From: Phycisphaerales bacterium
GTDB taxonomy: Bacteria > Planctomycetota > Phycisphaerae > Phycisphaerales > SM1A02
Direction of reading: 5' to 3'
Length of the DNA: 5,161 bases
Assembly: GCA_020427625.1 (NCBI GenBank)
Contig: JAGQOI010000096.1
Coordinates: 1 to 5,161, forward strand
Part shown: piece after piece, positions 1-5,161 of the stretch
Layout of the letters: every line of letters starts with the position of its first letter
Position numbering within the stretch: the first letter of the stretch is position 1
Program-made: the position numbers and the translations under genes
The notes under the pieces: model-generated
Seen by the model: the letters and a program-made list of their open reading frames with translations, nothing else
Database searches by the model: none
Told to the model about the DNA's origin: nothing

Positions 1-1
1 C

Positions 2-1006
2 GTGACCCGTACCGACACCATCGATTCGTCTGCTTCGGGCGTGACCGGCGCCGCGTTCGCCCACACGGTTCGTGCGCAGGTGGCGCACACGGTGGTGGGC
101 CAGGAGGTCGTCGTGGAGCGCGTGCTGATCGCGTTGCTGACGGGCGGCCACCTGTTGCTGGAGGGCGTTCCCGGCCTGGCGAAGACTCTTCTCGTGCAGG
201 CGATCGGCCGCGCGATCGACCTCGACTTCAAGCGGGTGCAGTTCACCATCGACCTGCTTCCGTCGGACATCGTCGGCTCGGAGATCCTCGATCGCGACAC
301 CGGCGCGTTTCGCGTGCACCGCGGCCCGGTGTTCACGAACCTGCTGCTCGCCGACGAGATCAACCGGGCCTCGCCGAAGGTGCAGTCGGCGCTGCTCGAG
401 GCGATGCAGGAGCGCAAGGTCTCGATCGGCGACCAGACCCACGAACTCCCGGCGCCGTTCCTCGTCATCGCGACGCAGAACCCCGTCGAGCAGGCCGGCA
501 CGTTCGAACTGCCGGAGGCCCAGCTCGATCGCTTCATGATGCGCCACCGGCTGTCGTACCCGTCGGCGGCGGACGAGACCGAGGTCGTCCGGCGCGGCCT
601 GAAGCTGCACCTCAAGCGCCAGGGCGACGGCGCCGTCCCGATGACCGCGTTCGACGCGATCGACGGGTCGAGCCCGCTGCACATCCGCGATCTCACCGCG
701 GCGATGGAGTCGGTCCTCGCCGTGCACGTGAGCGAGGTCTTCATCCGCGACTGCGTCGAACTCGTCAACCTCACCCGCCGGCACCCCGAGGTCGAACTCG
801 GATGCAGTCCCCGCGCCGGCATCGCGCTCGTGCAGGCCTCGCGCGCCCGCGCGTTCATCCACGGACGCGACTACGCCGTGCCCGAGGACTTCTTCGCCCT
901 CGCGCCCGACATCATCCTCCACCGCATGCGCCTGACCTACGAGGCGCTCGCGCACGGTCGGCGGGGCGACGACGTGCTCACCGACATCCTTCGCGCGCTG
1001 GCCTGA
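2..1006 (+). CDS. moxR: MoxR-family AAA+ ATPase
   Basis: This is a cytoplasmic AAA+ ATPase of the MoxR family (AAA_3 core plus C-terminal lid). The family uses ATP to remodel or activate partner proteins, usually vWA-domain proteins encoded next door. Visible motifs are Walker A GVPGLAKT (residues 55-62, K61), Walker B LLLADEI (114-120, D118/E119) followed by NRASPK, sensor 1 in VIATQNP (155-161, N160), LPEAQLDRF (170-178) with a candidate arginine finger at R177, and sensor 2 GCSPRAG (267-273, R271). The length of 334 aa is normal for the family. The start is the GTG at base 2. Only one base precedes it, so no ribosome binding site can be seen and an upstream start cannot be excluded, although the conserved domain begins well inside (around residue 20). 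The stop lies one base before the next gene. It is the first gene of the operon visible here. The family assignment is firm; the substrate is unknown. Confidence 0.96.
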   Translation: MTRTDTIDSSASGVTGAAFAHTVRAQVAHTVVGQEVVVERVLIALLTGGHLLLEGVPGLAKTLLVQAIGRAIDLDFKRVQFTIDLLPSDIVGSEILDRDTGAFRVHRGPVFTNLLLADEINRASPKVQSALLEAMQERKVSIGDQTHELPAPFLVIATQNPVEQAGTFELPEAQLDRFMMRHRLSYPSAADETEVVRRGLKLHLKRQGDGAVPMTAFDAIDGSSPLHIRDLTAAMESVLAVHVSEVFIRDCVELVNLTRRHPEVELGCSPRAGIALVQASRARAFIHGRDYAVPEDFFALAPDIILHRMRLTYEALAHGRRGDDVLTDILRALA

Positions 1007-1007
1007 C

Positions 1008-1901
1008 ATGGCGCGAGACTCCCATCCCGATCTCGGACCTCCCGGCGAACTCGCCCACGGCGACTTCGAGATGGTGGTCCGGCGACTCGCCGACGACCTC
1101 GCCTTCGGAACCGACGCCTCGCGCTTCGTCGGATCCGGACTCGAGTACGCGCAGTCGCGACCGTACGAGCCCGGCGACCCGCTCCGCCAGATGGACTGGC
1201 GACTCACCGCCCGCATCGGACGCCCGTTCATCAAGGAATACGAGGCGCTGAAGCGGACCAGCGTGCACGTCGTGCTCGATACGTCGGCGTCGATGGCGGT
1301 GACGTCCGTGCGGCTGTCGAAGCACGACCTCGGCGTCTGGCTCGCCGCCGCGATCGGGCTCGTCGCCCAGCGCCGGCTCAGTCCGGTCGCCGTCGTCGGC
1401 GCGGGCGATCGCACGACCCGCTTCGAACCCAGCCTGCTCCAGACCGATCTCTGGCGGGCGCTCGAGCCGCTCCGCCGCGGCTCCGTCGCCGAGACGACGC
1501 ACCTCGGCGCGCGCCTCCGCCAACTCGACGTGCGGGCGAAGCGGGCCAGCGTCATCATCATCATCAGCGACCTCCACGATCCCGAGGCCCTGCCCGCGAT
1601 CCGACGCTCGGCCCAGCGCCACGACGTCATCGTCGTCGAAGTGCGCGATCCCGCCGAGCGCGGCCGACTCCGCGCCGGATTCTTCCGCGGACGCGAGGCC
1701 GAGACCGGGCGCGCCTTCCTCGGGCACGGACGCACCCGCTGGCAACCGGGCGATCCCGAACTCAGCGACACGATCGACATGGGACGTGCCGTCGCCCGCA
1801 GCGGCGCAAGCCACCTCCGACTCGATACCGATCACGCCGTCGTGCCGCCGCTGCGCCACTTCCTCGCGGCCCGGGCGCACGTCGGGGGAGGTCGAGCGTG
1901 A
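1008..1901 (+). CDS. DUF58 family protein with vWA-like fold
   Basis: This is a DUF58 protein, the standard partner of MoxR ATPases. The family signature is clear at residues 53-79: YEPGD, then R60-Q-M-D-W64, then TAR and a F-I-K-E-Y ending. A vWA-like fold follows, with a MIDAS-type DTSASM (91-96), a threonine-rich turn TTHLG (163-167) and ISDLHD (186-191) after a strand of four isoleucines. The C-terminus, LDTDHAVVPPLRHFLAAR (272-289), resembles the usual DUF58 end. There is no signal peptide or membrane helix, so the 297-aa protein should be cytoplasmic, unlike larger DUF58 proteins that carry N-terminal membrane segments. The ATG follows the moxR stop by one base (TGA-C-ATG). No Shine-Dalgarno sequence is evident before it, so translation probably depends on reinitiation from moxR. 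The exact biochemical role is unknown; binding of a divalent metal through the MIDAS is inferred. Confidence 0.94.
   Translation: MARDSHPDLGPPGELAHGDFEMVVRRLADDLAFGTDASRFVGSGLEYAQSRPYEPGDPLRQMDWRLTARIGRPFIKEYEALKRTSVHVVLDTSASMAVTSVRLSKHDLGVWLAAAIGLVAQRRLSPVAVVGAGDRTTRFEPSLLQTDLWRALEPLRRGSVAETTHLGARLRQLDVRAKRASVIIIISDLHDPEALPAIRRSAQRHDVIVVEVRDPAERGRLRAGFFRGREAETGRAFLGHGRTRWQPGDPELSDTIDMGRAVARSGASHLRLDTDHAVVPPLRHFLAARAHVGGGRA
1884..1891 (+). promoter_or_regulatory. Shine-Dalgarno sequence for gene 3
   Basis: GGGGGAGG lies inside the last codons of the DUF58 gene, six bases before GTG 1898. It supports the GTG as the true start and gives gene 3 its own ribosome entry in addition to coupling through the GTGA overlap. 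Confidence 0.75.
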
Positions 1902-2728
1902 TCACCGCCCGCCCGCGATTCTTCGTCGTCCTCCTGCTCCTCGCGTCGACGCCGTGGACGCCCGCGACGGCGGACGCGATCGCGACACGCGGCATCACCG
2001 GGCGGGTCGTCGTCGTCGACGACGGGCCGCGCCTCCGACCGCGCTCCGATCTCGACCTCGCGTCGCCGCTGCTCGTGCGCGTCGCCGCGGCCCGGACCGG
2101 CGCCGACGGGCGCACGACGTACGAGTTCGAGTTCATCGGCAGCATCGCCGGCGCCTTCGATCTGCGCGACGTCCTCGAGCGCGTCGACGGATCGCCGCTG
2201 GGGAATCTCGATCCGATCCCCATCGAGGTCGTGTCCCGCCTCCCGGACCATTCGTCGACCGACGTCTTCACGATGTCGGGTTCGTTCGACGCGATGCATG
2301 CCGGGTATCGCCGGGCGCTCATCGCGATCGCCGTCGCGTGGATCGCGATTCCGGTGTTCGTGGTGCTGCGACGGGTGCTCACGCGCCCGCCGGCGACGGT
2401 CGAGGTCGAGACGCCGCGCCCGTCACTCGCCGACCAACTCGAGCCGCTCGTCGTCGCGGCCTCCCGCCGGTCGCTCACCGTCGCCGAGCAGGGTCGCCTC
2501 GAACTCCTGCTGTATGCGTACTGGGGCGAGCAGATCGGGCTCGGCGCCGAGTCGCGGGCGGCATCGATCGCGCGTCTGCGGGTTCATGAGGAGGCGGGGC
2601 GTCTGCTGCGCACGGTCGAGTCATGGCTGCATCGACCGAACGCGGCCGTGCTCGCGCCGGGCGACGTCGGCGCGCTGCTCGCGCCGTACCGGCTCGTTCC
2701 GGCGATCTCGGAAGGCGCGTCGTCATGA
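1898..2728 (+). CDS. Unrecognised signal-peptide and single-TM protein in the DUF4381 position of the operon
   Basis: I do not recognise this family. The 276-aa product begins with a signal peptide: hydrophobic FFVVLLLLA (8-16) and a likely cleavage after ADA (24-26). An exported domain of about 110 residues follows, rich in beta-forming stretches such as GRVVVVDDG and TYEFEFIGS. A single membrane helix lies at about 139-158, followed by R-R, and then comes a cytoplasmic, mostly helical domain of about 118 residues (ESRAASIARLRVHEEAG, LLRTVESWL). The GTG start overlaps the DUF58 stop (GTGA) and has a strong Shine-Dalgarno sequence six bases upstream. The gene ends in an ATGA overlap with the first vWA gene. 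In proteobacterial MoxR operons a DUF4381 gene sits between DUF58 and the vWA pair, and the TM-plus-cytoplasmic-helical half here has a similar plan. BatD-like proteins also combine an exported domain with a TM. Both comparisons are inference from architecture and position only. Confidence 0.88.
   Translation: MITARPRFFVVLLLLASTPWTPATADAIATRGITGRVVVVDDGPRLRPRSDLDLASPLLVRVAAARTGADGRTTYEFEFIGSIAGAFDLRDVLERVDGSPLGNLDPIPIEVVSRLPDHSSTDVFTMSGSFDAMHAGYRRALIAIAVAWIAIPVFVVLRRVLTRPPATVEVETPRPSLADQLEPLVVAASRRSLTVAEQGRLELLLYAYWGEQIGLGAESRAASIARLRVHEEAGRLLRTVESWLHRPNAAVLAPGDVGALLAPYRLVPAISEGASS
2710..2715 (+). promoter_or_regulatory. Shine-Dalgarno sequence for the first vWA gene
   Basis: GGAAGG lies nine bases before ATG 2725, within the end of gene 3. 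It favours ATG 2725 over the in-frame upstream ATG at 2623. Confidence 0.6.
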
Positions 2729-3633
2729 GTTTCACGCACCCGTGGATCCTCATGCTGCTGGCGGTACCGGTGCTGTTGACGGCATGGACCTGGCAGCATC
2801 GCGGATGGGGGATCGTGCTGCCGTTCGATCATCACGTGCATCGGCCGCGCCGGTGGCTGGGTCGTCTGCTCGCGCTGGTCGAGGTCGCGCCCGCGCTGGT
2901 GCTCGCGTCGGCGATCCTGATCCTGGCGGGTCCTCAGATGCTGCGTCAGCCGACGCAGGCACGGGTGCTGACGAACATCCAGATCTGCTTCGACGTGTCG
3001 GGCAGCATGACGGTCGACGGTCGGTACGAGATGGCCCGCAAGGCGGTCGAGCGGTTTCTCGATCAGCGCGAGGGCGATGCGTTCGGGCTGACGCTCTTCG
3101 GTTCGCATCAGATTCGCTGGACGCCGCTGACGAAGGATCTTTCGGCGATCCGACAGGCGCTGCCGTTCGCGGATCCGCGGCGTCAGCCGATTCACATGTC
3201 GGGCACGCGCATCGGAGCGGCGCTGAACTTCTGTCGCGAGAACATGGTCGTCGAGGCGGTGGAGGGAGACCGTCTCATCATCCTCGTATCGGACGGATTC
3301 AGTTCGGACCTCGGCGACGGGTTCGCGCAGGCGGACGTCGGCGATCAACTGCGTCGCGCGAACATCACGCTCTTTCATGTTCATGTCGGCAGTGACGCCA
3401 TGCCGACGGAGGTCGCGGACATCGCGCGCCAGACGGGCGGCGAGGCGTTCGTCGCGACGGATCTGAAGGGCATTCAGCGCGTCTTCCGACGCATCGACCA
3501 CATGCGACCCGCGCGATTCGAGCCCGGCGGCACGGTGCCGATGGATCACTTCGTCCCGTTCGCCCTCGCCGCCCTCGCCGCCCTCGGCGTGCACGTCATG
3601 GGACTCCTCGGGCTGAGGTACACGCCATGGTGA
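2725..3633 (+). CDS. Membrane-anchored vWA-domain protein, BatA-like
   Basis: This is a 302-aa membrane protein with an intact von Willebrand A domain. It has hydrophobic segments at about 6-22 and 50-68, a vWA domain at about 84-260 and a final helix at about 275-295. The MIDAS residues are all present: DVSGSM (90-95), T161 in SGTRIG, and D190 in LVSDG. The loop between helices 1 and 2 is basic (HHVHRPRRW), which suggests that the loop is cytoplasmic and the vWA domain lies outside the membrane. The order 'LPFD... loop, helix, AGPQ, vWA' is the usual BatA-like layout. The chosen start is ATG 2725, because it gives an ATGA overlap with the preceding gene, has GGAAGG nine bases upstream, and begins with MSFTHPW, a typical start for this family. 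An in-frame ATG at 2623 would add 34 unlikely residues. Leucine codon use differs from gene 2 (see findings). Confidence 0.93.
   Translation: MSFTHPWILMLLAVPVLLTAWTWQHRGWGIVLPFDHHVHRPRRWLGRLLALVEVAPALVLASAILILAGPQMLRQPTQARVLTNIQICFDVSGSMTVDGRYEMARKAVERFLDQREGDAFGLTLFGSHQIRWTPLTKDLSAIRQALPFADPRRQPIHMSGTRIGAALNFCRENMVVEAVEGDRLIILVSDGFSSDLGDGFAQADVGDQLRRANITLFHVHVGSDAMPTEVADIARQTGGEAFVATDLKGIQRVFRRIDHMRPARFEPGGTVPMDHFVPFALAALAALGVHVMGLLGLRYTPW
3562..3588 (+). repeat. Three tandem copies of a 9-base unit within gene 4
   Basis: The unit GCCCTCGCC occurs twice exactly and a third time with one change (GCCCTCGGC). It encodes an Ala-Leu-Ala, Ala-Leu-Ala, Ala-Leu-Gly run in the C-terminal membrane helix of the first vWA protein. 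It is in frame, so gain or loss of a unit would lengthen or shorten the helix by three residues without a frameshift. It may simply be low-complexity coding sequence. Confidence 0.5.
3615..3619 (+). promoter_or_regulatory. Shine-Dalgarno sequence for the second vWA gene
   Basis: GAGGT ends seven bases before ATG 3627. This spacing favours ATG 3627 over ATG 3633, which would be 13 bases away although it forms a TGATG stop-start overlap. Confidence 0.55.
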
Positions 3634-4643
3634 TGACGCCGCTCATGATCCTCGGCATCGCCGTGCTCGTCGGCGCCGTCGTCGCCGGCGCCGAACTCGT
3701 ACACGCCCGCCGGATCCGGCGCATCGGGCGCCTGGCCTTCGGTGGCCGCGGACGACCGGCCGCGTGGGTGGTCGTCGTCCCGGCCCTGCGGACCGTCGCG
3801 GCCGGCGCGGTCGCGTGGAGTGCGCTGGTCCTCGTCACGATCGATCCGCGGATCGCGGAAGTCGAGCCGTCGCGTGGCACATCGCGCCACCTGCTCATCG
3901 CCCTCGACGTCTCGCCGAGCATGCTCATCGAGGACGCCGGCCCGGATCGTGAGAAGGTGTCGCGCGCCGTCTGGGCGGGCGCCGTCGCGACGGGCATCCT
4001 CGACCGCCTCGACATGTCGACGACGCGCGTCTCCCTCGTCGCGTTCTACACCGGCACCCTGCCCGTCATCACCGAGACGTTCGACAAGGACGTCATCGCC
4101 AACGTGCTCGACGGACTGCCCATGTACACGGCGTTCGAGCCCGGCGCGACGAAACTCCAGGGCGGCGTCGCGGCGGCGTTCGACGTCGCCCGCGCGTGGA
4201 TGCCCGACTCCGCGACCCTCGTCGTGATCAGCGACGGCGATACGCTCGACGGTGCCGCGCCGGCGCGCATGCCGCCCTCCATCGCCGACACCATCGTCAT
4301 CGGGGTCGGTGATCCCTACCGCAGTTCCGTCGTCGGCGGACACGCCTCGCGCCAGGATGCCGCGTCACTCAAGCAACTCGCCGCCAGGCTCGGCGGGTAC
4401 TACCACGAGGGCAACTCGAAGCACCTGCCGTCGTCGGTGGTCGAGCATCTGACGATGATCCAGCCACGACTGTCCGATCGGGCGGGCATGCGCGAGATCG
4501 CCCTCATGCTGCTGGGCGGCGGCGGGGCCGTGCTCGCGCTGCTGCCGCCGGCGCTCGCGCTCGCGGGACGTCCGTGGCGCTACGCCCGGGCGCGCCGGGT
4601 GGTGGACCGTCGGGCGGCGACGAACATGGAGGGTGCGACATGA
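3627..4643 (+). CDS. Membrane-anchored vWA-domain protein, BatB-like
   Basis: This is the second vWA protein of the pair, 338 aa. Hydrophobic helices lie at about 5-24, 48-70 and 289-314, and the vWA domain covers about 87-280. The MIDAS set is complete: DVSPSM (94-99), T175 in GATKLQGG, and D203 in ISDGD. The loop between helices 1 and 2 (HARRIRRIGR) and the C-terminal tail (RPWRYARARR) are strongly basic, so both should be cytoplasmic and the vWA domain external. It is quite diverged from gene 4: a proline replaces the glycine in the MIDAS loop, and DAGPDREKVSRA follows it. The start ATG 3627 overlaps the previous gene by seven bases (ATGGTGA), with GAGGT seven bases upstream. GTG 3630 and ATG 3633 are alternative starts changing only two residues. 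Unlike many BatB proteins it has no fused TPR region; a separate TPR-like protein follows instead. Confidence 0.92.
   Translation: MVMTPLMILGIAVLVGAVVAGAELVHARRIRRIGRLAFGGRGRPAAWVVVVPALRTVAAGAVAWSALVLVTIDPRIAEVEPSRGTSRHLLIALDVSPSMLIEDAGPDREKVSRAVWAGAVATGILDRLDMSTTRVSLVAFYTGTLPVITETFDKDVIANVLDGLPMYTAFEPGATKLQGGVAAAFDVARAWMPDSATLVVISDGDTLDGAAPARMPPSIADTIVIGVGDPYRSSVVGGHASRQDAASLKQLAARLGGYYHEGNSKHLPSSVVEHLTMIQPRLSDRAGMREIALMLLGGGGAVLALLPPALALAGRPWRYARARRVVDRRAATNMEGAT
4628..4633 (+). promoter_or_regulatory. Shine-Dalgarno sequence for the TPR-like gene
   Basis: GGAGGG lies six bases before ATG 4640, inside the last codons of the second vWA gene. It supports the truncated downstream frame as a real gene. 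Confidence 0.7.
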
Positions 4644-5161
4644 TGCGGACGATCCTCTGGACGATCTGGGGACTCGTGCCGGTCGCGGTCCTGGCGTTCC
4701 ACTTCGGACCCGGGCAGCATCTCGCCGCCCGGGACCTCGCGGCTCGTCTCCAGGTCGACGCGATCGAGGCGGAGCGCGCGGCGATGACGGCGCAGGACGA
4801 CGCGTATGCCGCGCACCTCGCGACGAACGAACTGCGCCGCCAGGCCTTCCTCGGCAGCGACGCCGCGCTCGGCGCGCGTCTCGAGGCGGCGATCGCGACG
4901 GAGGAGCGGTTGTACGCGGTCGCGGCCGCGGCGTGGGAGGAGGCGGCGGACGCGTACGAGCACGTCGAGTCGGCACTGACCGATCGTCCCGGACCGGAGC
5001 GAGATCGCGTCCGGCTCGCGCGGGCCCGGGCGCTGGTGCGCTCCGGCGACATCTGGGGCGGCGCGGACGAACTCGAGGTCCTGCTCATGGAGCTCGATGA
5101 CGCGGACCAAGGCTCGTCCGAACTGGCCCGCGCGACGCGCGAGGAACTGGCGGGCGCTCAC
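4640..5161 (+). CDS. Membrane-anchored helix-rich protein, probably TPR-like (3' end beyond window)
   Basis: This frame is open from ATG 4640 to the last base of the window: 174 codons with no stop, so the C-terminus is missing. It starts in an ATGA overlap with gene 5, with GGAGGG six bases upstream, a strong ribosome site. A second ATG follows at 4643. Residues 4-20 (ILWTIWGLVPVAVLAF) form a membrane anchor or uncleaved signal. The rest is alanine-, glutamate- and arginine-rich and looks entirely helical. Residues about 27-93 may form a coiled coil. Residues about 95-175 contain helix pairs of the TPR type, such as AAAAWEEAADAYEHVESAL and RARALVRSGDIWGGADEL. A TPR protein at this place fits Bat-type operons, where BatC/BatE or a TPR tail on BatB follows the vWA genes. 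The TPR assignment is from pattern only; a generic coiled-coil scaffold is the alternative. R3 before the helix suggests an external C-terminal domain. Confidence 0.85.
   Translation, partial: MMRTILWTIWGLVPVAVLAFHFGPGQHLAARDLAARLQVDAIEAERAAMTAQDDAYAAHLATNELRRQAFLGSDAALGARLEAAIATEERLYAVAAAAWEEAADAYEHVESALTDRPGPERDRVRLARARALVRSGDIWGGADELEVLLMELDDADQGSSELARATREELAGAH

Noticed and set aside
1552..1567. Short run of ATC triplets
   Set aside because: It encodes four isoleucines in the beta strand leading to the MIDAS aspartate of the DUF58 protein. It is too short to count as a meaningful repeat.
978..1880. Long open frame of 300 codons on the - strand, antisense to the DUF58 gene
   Set aside because: The + strand encodes an unmistakable DUF58 protein here. 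The antisense product is a low-complexity Arg/Glu/Ala-rich sequence with no motif, as expected from high-GC third positions.
2011..2024. Perfect 14-base palindrome CGTCGTCGACGACG
   Set aside because: It falls inside gene 3 and follows from Val-Val-Asp-Asp codons (GTC, GAC). No promoter or spacer is nearby to make it an operator.
1786..2589. Open frame of 267 codons on the + strand overlapping genes 2 and 3
   Set aside because: It is an Arg-rich shadow in the wrong frame, with no motif.
2623..2724. 34-residue N-terminal extension of the first vWA protein
   Set aside because: The extension is Arg/Ala-rich, overlaps gene 3 by about 100 bases and has no better ribosome site. ATG 2725 gives the usual family start and a 4-base overlap.
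2298..3395. Open frame of 365 codons on the + strand in another frame across genes 3 and 4
   Set aside because: It is very rich in Arg and Ser, has no domain, and overlaps two genes with strong start signals and motifs.
2584..3594. Long open frame of 336 codons on the - strand, antisense to the first vWA gene
   Set aside because: It mirrors a + strand gene with a complete MIDAS. The product is Arg/His-rich with no recognisable domain.
3546..4343. Open frame of 265 codons on the - strand antisense to the second vWA gene
   Set aside because: The composition is Asp/Arg/Gly low complexity, and the sense strand holds a convincing vWA protein.
1..5161. CRISPR arrays, tRNA or rRNA genes, insertion sequences, terminators
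   Set aside because: Coding sequence covers essentially the whole window. I saw no repeat-spacer pattern, transposase, clover-leaf sequence, or GC hairpin followed by a T run.

Overview
The window is a single-direction, gene-dense stretch of high-GC bacterial DNA (strong preference for G or C at codon third positions throughout). All six genes lie on the + strand. They are packed with a 1-base gap or with overlaps of 4 to 7 bases, so this is part of one translationally coupled operon. I see no RNA gene, mobile element, CRISPR array, terminator or internal promoter, and no stretch of non-coding DNA longer than one base apart from base 1. The operon promoter must lie upstream of the window, and the last gene runs off the right edge.

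Layout: (1) 2-1006, a MoxR-family AAA+ ATPase; (2) 1008-1901, a soluble DUF58 protein with a vWA-like fold; (3) 1898-2728, an unrecognised protein with a signal peptide, an exported domain, one membrane helix and a cytoplasmic domain; (4) 2725-3633, a membrane-anchored vWA protein (BatA-like); (5) 3627-4643, a second membrane-anchored vWA protein (BatB-like); (6) 4640 to past 5161, a membrane-anchored, helix-rich and probably TPR-like protein, truncated by the window.

This is the known MoxR / DUF58 / vWA ('Bat'-type) gene neighbourhood. In it a cytoplasmic MoxR ATPase is thought to act with vWA proteins in chaperone-like assembly, maturation or envelope-stress functions. Reading charge distribution against hydrophobic segments, I infer that MoxR and the DUF58 protein are cytoplasmic. 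Both vWA domains and the last protein's helical domain would face the periplasm or outer side. Protein 3 would span the membrane with a folded domain on each side, so it is the best candidate to link the two compartments. It sits in the slot that DUF4381 proteins occupy in proteobacterial versions of the operon.

The organism cannot be fixed from this window. The two vWA proteins and the signal-anchor/TPR protein remind me of operons in Planctomycetota (possibly Phycisphaerae-like lineages), but this is a recollection-based inference, not a match. The least familiar parts are protein 3 and protein 6. The operon as a whole is a variant of a described system rather than a clearly new one.
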